DNA of 64,000 bases, taken from assembly GCA_014156375.1 (NCBI GenBank), contig RQJH01000001.1:310001-374000 (forward strand), given 5' to 3'. The position numbers and the translations under genes were made by a program. This document shows, piece after piece, positions 43,034 to 53,300 of this stretch (the stretch's first letter is position 1; each line of letters opens with the position of its first letter). The DNA is from Enterobacteriaceae bacterium 89 (GTDB lineage Bacteria; Pseudomonadota; Gammaproteobacteria; Enterobacterales; Enterobacteriaceae). The notes below the pieces were generated by a model that saw nothing but the letters and a program-made list of their open reading frames with translations, had not been told where the DNA came from and made no database searches.

Positions 43034-43285
43034 ATGACAACAGACTGGCATCAGGCGGACATCATCGCCTGTTTACGCAAGAAAGGAACTACGCTCGCCG
43101 CGCTTTCACGCGCTTCGGGGTTGAGTTCGTCGACGCTGGCGAACGCGCTGACACGCCCATGGCCTAAAGGCGAGTATCTGATTGCCGAGGCGATTGGGGT
43201 GCATCCTTCAATCATTTGGCCTAGCCGGTATTACTTGAATGGGGAGTTGGTGGACAGGAGTAAGTTGGTCAGGAATCGTACTTGA
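43034..43285 (+). CDS. Ner/Nlp-family DNA-binding protein (SfsB-like)
   Basis: About 83 residues from ATG 43034, which has a strong AGGAGGGA upstream; an in-frame ATG at 42986 abuts the last operator and is less likely. It matches the Nlp/Ner family closely: WHQADIIACLRKKGTTLAAL, SGLSSSTLANALTRPWPKGE, then HPSIIWPSRYY. Ner proteins are Mu-type phage regulators, and SfsB affects maltose genes in E. coli. Here it lies between the XRE operators and dndB, and its targets are unknown. Confidence 0.85.
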   Translation: MTTDWHQADIIACLRKKGTTLAALSRASGLSSSTLANALTRPWPKGEYLIAEAIGVHPSIIWPSRYYLNGELVDRSKLVRNRT

Positions 43286-43298
43286 AAGAACCCCTCAA

Positions 43299-43369
43299 TA
43301 CGTTATTAATTACGTAAGTCGCAACAAAAATCTTTCACAACATGGACGCATTACGTAAAATAATACGTA
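43299..43369. promoter_or_regulatory. Two TACG-N10-CGTA operators upstream of dndB
   Basis: Copies at 43299-43316 and 43352-43369, centres 53 bases apart (about five helical turns). The second sits in a longer inverted repeat, CGCATTACGTA / TACGTAATGCG (43347-43357 and 43364-43374). As I recall, TACG-N10-CGTA is the site reported for DndB autorepression in Salmonella. The promoter of dndBCDE should lie here. Confidence 0.75.
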
Positions 43370-43397
43370 ATGCGATACACTCAGCCAGGAATCTTCT

Positions 43398-44483
43398 ATG
43401 ACCAACTTTGACACAAACTATTGGTATACATTTCCAGCAGTTAGAGGAATGCAGGCAGGAAGACCCTTCTACATCGCAACTTGTCCAATGCGGATAATCC
43501 CGAAAATTTTCAGCTTCGATGAAACAGACGTTCCACCGGAACTTAGGGCACAGAGGACACTCAACAAATCGCGCATACCTGAGATGGTTCGTTATTTGCT
43601 GGAAAACCCTAATGACTATGTGTTTTCTGCCCTAACTGCCTCTATTGCTGTTGAAGTGCAATTTGACGAGTTCTCTAATACGAATAATTTGGGCACCTTA
43701 CGCGTTCCTATGGATGCTCAAATTCTCATCAATGATGGACAGCATCGCCGCAAAGCTATTGAAGATGCTCTGGCCGAAAAACCCGAACTTGGTCAGGACA
43801 ACATCCCGGTGTTGTTCTTTGTTGACGAAGGCCTAAAGCGAAGCCAGCAGATGTTCGCCGATTTGAATAAGTACGCTATCCGTCCAAGCCCATCATTATC
43901 AGCGCTATACGATCATCGAGATGTTTCCTCTACTCTCGCACGCTATCTGGCTATGACGATCGAACCATTTAAAGGTCTGACTGAGCTTGAAAAATCAAGT
44001 ATCAGTGCTTTGTCGAATAAATTATTTACTTTGAGTAGCATCAAACAAGCGACCCGCGCTTTATTAGGCAAAGACCCAAAAGTTGGAAATGTAGAAGAAA
44101 ATACTGTCATTGCTACCACTTATTGGCAGGCAGTTTTTGAAGCCATGCCAGACTGGCAACTTGCTGCTAAGAAAGAGGTTTCGCCTGCACAACTGAGACA
44201 GGACTATGTTCATGCTCATGGAATTGGCCTACAAGCCCTTGGGTTGCTAGGCCGATGCCTAATGACAGAAAAATCTGAGAGTTGGCAAGTTGAACTCGTA
44301 ACATTAAAATCCTTCGACTGGCGCAAAAGCAATCCAGAGATGATCAAACGTGCCATGCAGCATGGAAAATTAAGCAAAACAGGTTCTGCCATCCAGCTCA
44401 CCGCCAATGCTCTAAAAAATGCATTATCACTACCACTCACTCCTGAAGAACAGGAGCTTGAAGCTCAAATGGTTGTATCATGA
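43398..44483 (+). CDS. dndB: DndB, regulator of DNA phosphorothioation
   Basis: 361 residues with the DGQHR domain: DGQHRRKAIEDAL and surrounding ParB-like fold. DndB represses the dnd operon and influences which sites are modified; it is not needed for sulfur incorporation. AGGAAT precedes the ATG. It overlaps dndC by 4 bases (ATGA). Confidence 0.93.
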   Translation: MTNFDTNYWYTFPAVRGMQAGRPFYIATCPMRIIPKIFSFDETDVPPELRAQRTLNKSRIPEMVRYLLENPNDYVFSALTASIAVEVQFDEFSNTNNLGTLRVPMDAQILINDGQHRRKAIEDALAEKPELGQDNIPVLFFVDEGLKRSQQMFADLNKYAIRPSPSLSALYDHRDVSSTLARYLAMTIEPFKGLTELEKSSISALSNKLFTLSSIKQATRALLGKDPKVGNVEENTVIATTYWQAVFEAMPDWQLAAKKEVSPAQLRQDYVHAHGIGLQALGLLGRCLMTEKSESWQVELVTLKSFDWRKSNPEMIKRAMQHGKLSKTGSAIQLTANALKNALSLPLTPEEQELEAQMVVS

Positions 44484-46114
44484 GTACACTAACTCAGGCC
44501 TACGATCTGGCCGACTATGAAGAATTCATCAACCAGGAACGATTTGCAGGGCAATCTCTTGCTCACTATGTTTCTGAAGTTCAACGTGTTTATTGTGCGG
44601 ATAAACGCCCTTGGGTCATCGGCTATAGCGGTGGTAAAGATTCCTCGGCGGTCATTACCTTGGTCTATCTGGCCTTACTCGGGCTACCGCCTCAAATGCG
44701 CACCAAAGATATTTATGTTGTCTCATCAGATACACTGGTGGAAACACCCGTTGTTGTCGATCTTATCAAGAAAACCATGCTTCAAATCGAAGCTGGAGCG
44801 AAGCGCGATGATTTACCTATCACGCAGCATGCCGTTACACCAAAAACTAACGAGACATTTTGGGTGAACTTGCTGGGTAAAGGCTATCCAGCCCCTACCC
44901 GCAGTTTCCGTTGGTGTACCGAACGCATGAAAATCAACCCGGTAAGTGACTTTATTAAAGATAAGGTCAGCCAGTTTGATGAAGTAATAGTCGTGCTTGG
45001 ATCACGCAGTAGCGAGAGCGCGTCTCGTGCACAAGTCATTGCAAAGCATAAGATTGACGGCTCACGCCTGGCCCGTCATACCACACTACCAAATGCATTT
45101 ATTTACACCCCTATCGATACATGGGATGTAGAAGATGTGTGGAAGCTATTACGTGGTGCATTCCGCTATGCACCTGATGATATTGAAGAGTGGGAAAGCC
45201 CGTGGAGTGGAAATAACCGTCCTCTATGGACGCTATATATGGATTCCTCGGCTCAAGGTGAATGTCCTCTCGTCATCGATGACAGCACTCCATCCTGCGG
45301 GAACTCTCGATTTGGATGCTGGACATGTACTGTTGTCACAAAAGACAAAGCGATGGAAAGCCTGATCCAGAATGGCGAAGAATGGATGTCCCCGTTACTC
45401 AAGTATCGAGACCTGCTGGCATTTACAACCGATCCAGCTAACAAAGACACCTTCCGCAACTATAAGCGCCGCACTGGCAAGGTGAGCTATCAGTACGCAA
45501 AAGACGGTGAAGAGCTAACTGCAGAACGTAAACATGTACCGGGACCGTATTGGCTTAAATATCGCCAGGAATGGCTGAAGAATTTACTGACCATTGAGCG
45601 CGATATGAATGCTTCAGGTCATACGATTACATTAATCACTCAACCTGAACTGCATGCTATTCGCCAAGAATGGTTAAAAGACCCTAACGAACCTGATTGG
45701 TATGACACACTTCCGGGAATTTATCGCGAAGTTTACGGCAAAGACCTGGATTGGGTAATCGATGATCAATCTCGCTTCAATGCCAGTGATGCAGAGCTCC
45801 TTGAGCAGATTGCTCAAGGATTCGATGTTGTTCCTGAAATGGTTATGAAACTGATTGAGCTAGAGGTTTCTATGGAAGGCCTAAGTCGCCGTCAGGGTAT
45901 CTTCGATAAGCTCGGCACTATTCTCAGACAGGACTGGGGGAGCTTAGAAGAAATTCAGCAACAACAGAAAGCCTTACAAAAACGTAATGAGCGAGATGTC
46001 CATCAAGAAGAAGTGGCTAATCTGGAAACTGAACTACAGGGTCTACAGCGTAGAATCAATGCTCTGAGTGAACCTAATCTGCTTACCAGTAAGGAAGACG
46101 ATCGTGTTAATTAA
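44480..46114 (+). CDS. dndC: DndC, phosphorothioation PP-loop ATPase with Fe-S cluster
   Basis: 544 residues. PP-loop SGGKDSS (50-56), as in PAPS reductase and sulfurtransferases. Four cysteines (C261, C272, C279, C282, in SCGNSRFGCWTC and just before) are placed to hold the Fe-S cluster. It activates the DNA phosphate for sulfur insertion. No dndA cysteine desulfurase is in the operon, so IscS presumably supplies sulfur, as in other enterobacteria. Confidence 0.95.
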   Translation: MSTLTQAYDLADYEEFINQERFAGQSLAHYVSEVQRVYCADKRPWVIGYSGGKDSSAVITLVYLALLGLPPQMRTKDIYVVSSDTLVETPVVVDLIKKTMLQIEAGAKRDDLPITQHAVTPKTNETFWVNLLGKGYPAPTRSFRWCTERMKINPVSDFIKDKVSQFDEVIVVLGSRSSESASRAQVIAKHKIDGSRLARHTTLPNAFIYTPIDTWDVEDVWKLLRGAFRYAPDDIEEWESPWSGNNRPLWTLYMDSSAQGECPLVIDDSTPSCGNSRFGCWTCTVVTKDKAMESLIQNGEEWMSPLLKYRDLLAFTTDPANKDTFRNYKRRTGKVSYQYAKDGEELTAERKHVPGPYWLKYRQEWLKNLLTIERDMNASGHTITLITQPELHAIRQEWLKDPNEPDWYDTLPGIYREVYGKDLDWVIDDQSRFNASDAELLEQIAQGFDVVPEMVMKLIELEVSMEGLSRRQGIFDKLGTILRQDWGSLEEIQQQQKALQKRNERDVHQEEVANLETELQGLQRRINALSEPNLLTSKEDDRVN

Positions 46115-48104
46115 ACAACTGGTATTGCGTAACTATCGTGTTTTCAATGGTACCCATGTGATTGACCTGGCGCCAAAGAAACGTGAGAACAACGATAACC
46201 CACGTCCAATAGTGTTATTTGGAGGGTTAAACGGCGCAGGAAAGACATCCATTCTTTCCGCTATCCGACTCGCTCTGTATGGAAGATTAGCGTTCAGCAC
46301 AGTGATCCAGCAACAAGAGTACGTTGACGAACTTACTTCGCTTATACATAACGGATCAACTCTGGGTGAACATCACAACGAAGCATCTGTAGAGCTTGTT
46401 TTCACATACAATAAAGCAGGTCAAGAAGCCGAGTTTACAGTGACTCGTACCTGGCAAAGAGGTAAAAAAGATAAGTTAGTTCTCCAGCAGGATGGCAATC
46501 TCATTCAAGGTCTGGGCTATGACCAATGTCAGGGCTTTCTGAATGAATTGATTCCACATGGGATTGCTGATCTATTCTTTTTCGACGGAGAGAAAATTGC
46601 CGAACTTGCTGAAGATGAATCAGGAAATATTCTACGCACTGCGGTACGTCGTTTACTAGGATTAGATCTCATTGAGAAGCTCCGCAACGATCTGATGATT
46701 TTTATTAAACGTCAACAGTCAGGCCAACTTGCAGAATCTCAACAGAAAAAACTTAGTGAGCTCGAAATGCAAATGAAAGAGCTTGCATTTAAATCTGAGC
46801 AGTATCTCGAAAAAGCAGATTTTACAAAAAATCGTATAGACCTGATAGCTCAGGAAATCGTACAGCATGAAGCACTTTTGAATGCACAGGGCGGAGCATT
46901 TGCGCAAACAAAAACGCAGGAAAAGCAGAAAGTCGAATCACTTCTAAAAGAAAAAGATCGTCTGGAAAAAGCCCTTCGCCATGAGTGTGACAACTCTCTG
47001 CCGTATTCACTTGCTCCCAAGACAATGAATAGCTTGTTGGAGCAAATAGATATTGAGATGAAGATCAAACAGGCAAATAGTTTTGAGAAAGAGTTAAATC
47101 AATTTCTCACTCAGCTTAAACAAGAAATCTCTTTCCGTTCAAGTTCTACTGGAAAAATTGCTGCGGAGGCAATTGAAGATAATCTTAATGGCTATCTGGC
47201 AAGTAAGCCAAAAGGAGATGTGCTGTTTGATATTTCAGAGCGCGAAGCTGGAATGATTCAACAATCAATTGAACTGGATAGCAAGAAGGCCTGGCAGCGA
47301 TTCGATCTATATCGTACTCAATTAGCAGAAGTTGAAGAACAATTAGAACAATCTGCAGCTAATATTGCTCGCGCACCTGATGATGAGCAGCTAATAGGTA
47401 TATTTGAAAAACTAAGAGAGCTTGATCGAAAACTTGAGGATAAGCGTCAGGAATATCGCACACTGCTTGAAGATGCTAAGCAGACTAAGCAACTTCAGCT
47501 AGATTGTGCTCGCCAGGTACAAAAGGCACATGATACTGCACGTAACCAACATAGTTTCAGCAGCGCTTTCACCAATGCTCACGAAACGATCAACTTACTT
47601 GATCGCTATAGTGAACTCTTAACAAAAGCAAGGGTAAAAACCCTCTCCTCTAATTTTGAAATCGCATATCGAAAACTAGCTCGTAAGGAAGATTTGCAGC
47701 TTAATGCTCATATCAACCCAGAAACTTTCGATGTGGAATTAGTAGATGAAAACGAGAAGGTAATAAATCGAAAACTGCTATCAGCTGGCGAAAAGCAAAT
47801 TTATGCAATAGCAATTCTTGAGGCATTAGCAAAAACTTCTGGTCGTGATCTACCAGTAATCATCGATACGCCGTTAGGCCGCCTAGATTCTCAACATCGA
47901 GACAAACTCATTAATCATTATTTCCCATATGCCAGCCATCAAGTCGTACTTCTCTCTACAGATACTGAAGTCGACGAAAGATATTTTGTAGATCAATTAC
48001 GCGATGATATATCTCACGCTTATGAGATTATATTCAATGCTCGTACAAAATCATCTTCATTAAAACCAGGTTATTTCTGGGAATTAACCAAGGAGGCAAT
48101 CTGA
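46104..48104 (+). CDS. dndD: DndD, SMC-like ATPase of DNA phosphorothioation
   Basis: About 666 residues from a GTG at 46104, preceded by AAGGAAG, inside the end of dndC. It begins MLIKQLVLRNYRVFNG as DndD proteins do. Walker A GLNGAGKT (41-48), long coiled coils at about 200-500, the ABC signature LLSAGEKQIYAIAILEAL and Walker B VIIDTPLG. It is thought to open or nick DNA so that DndC can act. It overlaps dndE by one base. Confidence 0.94.
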   Translation: MLIKQLVLRNYRVFNGTHVIDLAPKKRENNDNPRPIVLFGGLNGAGKTSILSAIRLALYGRLAFSTVIQQQEYVDELTSLIHNGSTLGEHHNEASVELVFTYNKAGQEAEFTVTRTWQRGKKDKLVLQQDGNLIQGLGYDQCQGFLNELIPHGIADLFFFDGEKIAELAEDESGNILRTAVRRLLGLDLIEKLRNDLMIFIKRQQSGQLAESQQKKLSELEMQMKELAFKSEQYLEKADFTKNRIDLIAQEIVQHEALLNAQGGAFAQTKTQEKQKVESLLKEKDRLEKALRHECDNSLPYSLAPKTMNSLLEQIDIEMKIKQANSFEKELNQFLTQLKQEISFRSSSTGKIAAEAIEDNLNGYLASKPKGDVLFDISEREAGMIQQSIELDSKKAWQRFDLYRTQLAEVEEQLEQSAANIARAPDDEQLIGIFEKLRELDRKLEDKRQEYRTLLEDAKQTKQLQLDCARQVQKAHDTARNQHSFSSAFTNAHETINLLDRYSELLTKARVKTLSSNFEIAYRKLARKEDLQLNAHINPETFDVELVDENEKVINRKLLSAGEKQIYAIAILEALAKTSGRDLPVIIDTPLGRLDSQHRDKLINHYFPYASHQVVLLSTDTEVDERYFVDQLRDDISHAYEIIFNARTKSSSLKPGYFWELTKEAI

Positions 48105-48457
48105 TGCTCCCTAACCGCATGCAGCTCAGTCGTCAGACTGAAGAACAACTAAAAAAATTGAAGGCGTATACAGGTGTCACTCCTAACGTAGCTGCCCGCT
48201 TAGCTTTTTTTCGGTCTGTAGAGAGTGGGTTTCGATATTCTGCAGAGCGAGATAATAAAAAGTTGGACGGCTCATTAGTGCTCGATAAGATTACATGGCT
48301 GGGTGAAACACTTCAAGCTACAGAATTAATTTTAAAAATGCTTTATCCGAAAATAGAGCAAAAATCACTAATTAAGGCATGGGCATCGCATGTAGAAGAT
48401 GGGATTGCGTCATTGCGTAATCACCGTAGTCTTATAGATCTGGCAATGGCAATTTAA
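48104..48457 (+). CDS. dndE: DndE, DNA-binding phosphorothioation protein
   Basis: 117 residues, basic N-terminus (MLPNRMQLSRQTEEQLKKLK) with the DndE pattern TPNVAARLAFFRSVESGFRY. DndE binds nicked DNA as a tetramer. It is the last gene of the dndBCDE operon and converges on the GHKL ATPase gene. Confidence 0.93.
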   Translation: MLPNRMQLSRQTEEQLKKLKAYTGVTPNVAARLAFFRSVESGFRYSAERDNKKLDGSLVLDKITWLGETLQATELILKMLYPKIEQKSLIKAWASHVEDGIASLRNHRSLIDLAMAI

Positions 48458-48474
48458 TATATTCAAAGACTACC

Positions 48475-48513
48475 CTACGCACCAAGCCCTTAGGTATTGG
48501 GCTTGATGCGTAG
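48475..48513. terminator. Long hairpin between dndE and the GHKL gene
   Basis: CTACGCACCAAGCCC (48475-48489) pairs with GGGCTTGATGCGTAG (48499-48513) with one mismatch and a nine-base loop. It sits between convergent genes. There is no strong T run, so it may end transcription poorly or act by other means, such as protecting 3' ends. Confidence 0.7.
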
Positions 48514-48517
48514 CTTA

Positions 48518-50368
48518 TTAGCAATCTAGTGAAAATGATTGTTTCAAAACAGTTTTCAACTCTATTATTGGTAATGGTTGCTGACGCCCTCCACCGAATA
48601 AATAGTGCGTCACACCATAAAAGACATTTGTTGTTATATCTTTATCTTGGAGTATATCCCCTTTGCTTTTTTGGAGATCAACTCTCGAATTAAGATCTAC
48701 ATCCCAGCAGACTAACAAATCAATATGACTTATATCTTTTTTATTTTTATCAAGATCACTATATAATTTATTTCTATTTATCTTAAACTCGACGAGAATG
48801 TCTTTTTTTAGACTGGAGCCGTTTGAATCGAAAACGGCTTTAGTAATTCCAAGAGTATTACTCTGCGTATACAGACAATCCTGTGAAAAATCAAGCTCAT
48901 ATGAGAAAAGACCATCATAAACTTGATAACCAGATAATACGTTTAATGAATATCCTTTTATCACATTTTTAGACAAAAGCTCGATGAATAACGAAATAAC
49001 TTCTTGCTCTTCAAATGGAGGAAGATATTTATTTATTAAATCGATATTGTAATATTTTTTTTCATTTTTTAATTTTAACAATTCAGTCTTCGGTTCATAT
49101 AACGGATTCGAAATCCTTGTATCGCCAGCAACAACATATCTTCGATATTTTATAAAATCATGTTCCCTCAATAAATCCAAGGCTTTATCTGTGATTTGTC
49201 TCATTCGGTAGGCACTAATTCCTTTCCTTCCAGCATCTAATTCACGTCTAATACTGTCATCCTGGACATCACAAATAACAGTAAATGGCAAATAGTTGCT
49301 GTGGTCGAATGAATCTAAGCAGACACCGATTGGCATACCACAAATGCTAAGCCAAAGGCCATGTTGTACTTCAAAATCGAAGTCAGGAATGCTTATAGTC
49401 TCATTAAATTTATTAATTAGTGATTTGCTAGTAGCAGATATATGGAAATTCGCTTTTATTTTATTTCTAGTTCCAATTTCAACATCTTTAATTATTGAGT
49501 CTAGCAGGACCGCTCTCCTTGCTTGATCTTGACTAGATTGAGGTAACAGATTTGTTGCATTAACAATAGGATTATACTGTTCCAAGCTATAGAATTGTTG
49601 TTCAGATAAAAGTATTTTACTTACTATTTCTCTGGTGGTTAAGTAGCCCGTGGTTATATCAATGTATTCTCCATCAATTACAAGTGAAAATAAAAACATG
49701 CCAGAATTATTATCGAAAACCTTATCCAATATACCAATTATGGTCTTTGTTCTAAGAACAGTAATAAATGTTTCTCTATTTTTAGCCATTTCAAAAGCCG
49801 AAAAAATAGATTGTTCAACTGTCTGCTCAGGAAATTCAGCCGGGAATTTTAGAGTTATTTTTGTCCAATTATCCTCATCGCAAAAACAGCCCTCCTTCCC
49901 GTTCAACTCTTCTTCTGAATTTGGTAGTGGGCCGGAAGAGAAAACGAAATCGAATAAATTATTATAGGTCCTCGATGAATATACTCTATCCTTCACACTT
50001 TCTATCTTTAGATAATTGGTTTGGAACGAAACAAATGTGAACCCAAACCCCATAAATCCAAACTTTCCAGATTTTCTTTTACGTTTAAGAGATTTACCAT
50101 TAACCAAAATCTTTGATATGTCATTTTCACATAAGCCGACACCATTATCCTTAATAATAACAGTACGGCTATACGTATCAACGTCTAAACTAACAACACC
50201 AGATTCCAGGGTGCCAAACTGTTCAAGAATAGCATCTGCAGCATTTTGTAAAATTTCAGTATAAATATCCCATGTGTGTCTGTAGCTTGATATTATCCTT
50301 TCAATATTGGATTTAACCTCTTCCAGCTCTTGCTTTAACAATTGTTTTTCTAAACTATTCTCAATCAT
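48518..50368 (-). CDS. GHKL/Hsp90-type ATPase, accessory gene of the Dpt operon, function unknown
   Basis: 616 residues. The Bergerat ATP site is complete: EILQNAADA (residues 38-46), DNGVGL (74-79) and GFMGFGF (104-110). The following transducer-like region and C-terminal 350 residues are not recognised. It starts 22 bases after the dptH stop on the same strand, so it is the fourth gene of the operon. Dnd-Dpt islands as I know them have dptF-G-H only. GHKL ATPases (MutL/MORC-like, Hsp90-like) occur in restriction islands, so a defence role is plausible. It is AT-rich compared with the core genes. Confidence 0.8.
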   Translation of the reverse strand: MIENSLEKQLLKQELEEVKSNIERIISSYRHTWDIYTEILQNAADAILEQFGTLESGVVSLDVDTYSRTVIIKDNGVGLCENDISKILVNGKSLKRKRKSGKFGFMGFGFTFVSFQTNYLKIESVKDRVYSSRTYNNLFDFVFSSGPLPNSEEELNGKEGCFCDEDNWTKITLKFPAEFPEQTVEQSIFSAFEMAKNRETFITVLRTKTIIGILDKVFDNNSGMFLFSLVIDGEYIDITTGYLTTREIVSKILLSEQQFYSLEQYNPIVNATNLLPQSSQDQARRAVLLDSIIKDVEIGTRNKIKANFHISATSKSLINKFNETISIPDFDFEVQHGLWLSICGMPIGVCLDSFDHSNYLPFTVICDVQDDSIRRELDAGRKGISAYRMRQITDKALDLLREHDFIKYRRYVVAGDTRISNPLYEPKTELLKLKNEKKYYNIDLINKYLPPFEEQEVISLFIELLSKNVIKGYSLNVLSGYQVYDGLFSYELDFSQDCLYTQSNTLGITKAVFDSNGSSLKKDILVEFKINRNKLYSDLDKNKKDISHIDLLVCWDVDLNSRVDLQKSKGDILQDKDITTNVFYGVTHYLFGGGRQQPLPIIELKTVLKQSFSLDC

Positions 50369-50390
50369 TTATAAATTCCTATTCTGCAAG

Positions 50391-53300
50391 TTACACTAAT
50401 TCCCAAAATGCCTTGTCACGCATCATGGTCACTTTTTTATCACCATCAATATAGAGGCTAAAGTGTTTGTCCAATTTGCGTATTGTTTCCATCAATTGCT
50501 CTTGCTCAGCTTTATCATCCTTATTAAAAATAGCTTTAATATCAGCATTTTTTATCTCTGCAACGCGATGCACGACCCACGTCAAAATATAGGAGGCGTA
50601 GTTATTCTCTCCAGTTTTAAAATGACTTAAATCTTGCGTAGATAGGATTACACCTACACCATATTCACGTCCTTCTTTCAGGATTTTACGTAAGCTAGGG
50701 AAGTCCTGGGACATAAAATTATCGGCCTCGTCAACAAGAATCATTTTTGTAATCTGACGATAATCTCCATCTACTTGAGGTTTGCCGCGTTTTTGCATCT
50801 GCGAATAAAAGAGGTCCAAAGTTAAAGCCACTACCAGATTCTGAATTTGTGGAGAATAACCGGCAAGCTCGATGACAGTGACACCATCAAGCAAATCATA
50901 AAGAGAACAAACCGACTCAGGTTTCGTTTCAAAAATCTCGTATGTCACTAGCGAATCTAGAGCAGCGTATAGAGAATCTTCTTCAACCTTTTCTTGCTCA
51001 AGATAAAGATCCCATACTTGCTCCAGCGTAGGAGCAGGCCTTGACCAAGTAGAGGCATCAGCTTTACTGATCCCAGCCAAATCATAGGCATCCAGAATTA
51101 GTTTGCGCAAACGTAATTGCTGTTTTGGTCCTAATCCAAATGCTTTTGCCAGAGTCTCCGAAAAACCGGTTGCAGTATGCACAGGCAGCATCGGCATGTC
51201 CCCGTAGAGAGACAGTGGATTATAAGGGAGCCGATGTAACTTTAAACGATTACTTTGGTTGGTTTCACTAAATGAATCATCAACATAGTCTGATTTGTAA
51301 TCAAATATCAGTAACCCAATAGATGCACTATTAATATTATTATCTTGTTGACGCATTAGTTGCGTAATGAGTGATTTAGTAAATTGTGTCTTACCTGTAC
51401 CCATCGTGCCAATAATACCGGTATTCGTATTCATAAAGCGTGCAGTATTAGTCGGTTCCCAATAAAGAGGAGTTTGCCTAAGCGCCTCGTGGCCAAATAA
51501 AATGCGCATAGTATTATAAGTTGAACCAAGTTGTGTTAGCACTTTTTCCATCCCTGATGAGGCCGGATTTTCTTTTGTTTTTTTTCCTTCAATATCAGCC
51601 ACATTATGATCATTGTCAGTAAATTTAGAGCTGCTAAAACTTTCTTGAACCTTGTCACTCAATGGCTTCAAAATATATTTCTGATCGACATGACAAAGAG
51701 TTACAAGTTCATCCATGGATTCTCCTGGCGATGCTTGAATAAGGCTTGTCAGCAATGCATAGGGTAATTCAACTTGCAGAACACCGTTTACCGTCACTTG
51801 GTAATTAGGCATGAAGCAGCTATCGTTTTCGATATGTGCAACGACAAACCCTTCAACATAGTCTGACACTGTCGCCAGAGTGTACTCTCCTTTAAGCCAC
51901 CACTCTCTCTGAGATATCAAGGGAGCGAGATCTTCTATGCTCAACACATTATATAGGCAAAGCTTATCTACTTGCATCAGTACTTGGCGAATGAAAAGCC
52001 CCCGGTAAAGTCGAGACGCGAAGTTATCTGGACCTAATACATCTTCGGTTAAATAACGTTTTAGTTCGATAGCCTGTTGGCCCGCGTAAGAAAAATCTGG
52101 CCGGACGCCAGTTTTGACTTCCAAAGGTAACAAATAGAGTTCATTTCCACTAAATCCAACAAAAAGAACATCATCCGAAATAGCTCCCTTTCGGTAGCCA
52201 TGAACATGCCGGGAGAATTCACTGTCACTCATTTTTAAACCGACATTCCCAGAAACTCGAACCATTTCAGCAACAGATAAGGGTACCCAGCATATGTCAG
52301 ATTGTCGCAATAATGATGAAACAAATTTATACGCTGCAATAATACCATTTTTCTCTTTTCGTTCCTTATCATTTGAGGTAAGCATCTTTAACAACCATTC
52401 ACCGTTAAAGGCATTAAACTCAGCTAATAAAGCATCACCTTTGCCATGCCCTTCTCTTTGCAGCAACCTCTTAAAAAGATCGACTTGCTTCGTAACAGTA
52501 ATAGCGTCATAACCAGCGGCACTTGTGTACTGATCAGAATAGTGAATCAGCACCACATCTTGTTGGCTTGTGAAAAAATCCAGTGTTACTTTAGGATCTA
52601 TAATCGTTGTCCAAAGAGCACTATCATAAGATCTAGAAAGAAGCTCTTTAAAATCTGAACTAACCGCAATACCCAAGCTTGTGCCTAAGTATTGAGAATT
52701 ACTCTGGCTAGCAGGCTGCCATAAATTACCTAGCATACGAGCCAAGCGAAGTGACTGCACAGGTTGATACTCCACTCCTCGCAACCCAAATGCTGTAAAA
52801 TAGGCTTCACCTTTAGTTTCTGCAGCCTCTCCGGCAATGAGACCATCACATAGTATACCGCTCAACGATTCCTCTATCTTAATAGGGCGGCACTCTACAG
52901 GTTCTTGGTTACGATAAAATGCGAGGTGAGCATAGGAAAACTGTTCATGTGCTTTGGGCAGAGTGAATTTACTATAAGTTAGCCGGCTGCGTATAAGATC
53001 GATGAGCATGTCAGCCTCAGCTCTCAGGGTTGATGTATTCAGACCCAACCAAGCTTTTAGGTCATCATAGGCCGCTGTTTCTGAAAATCGATCAAAATCA
53101 TTGAACTGAAGGCGTTCATCGTAGAAATTAACATGAATTGAAATTGCATTCTCTTTGTAGAGCTTGAAATGTTCAATGAGACCCAGGAAGAATTCGGCTC
53201 CTACGCCTTGATTAATAGCATTAATAATCAGTGTACTTTTCGCACCTGCACTAAATAAACGAGCATAGGCCCTTGTAAACTCTTCAAGCTTATCTCGAAC

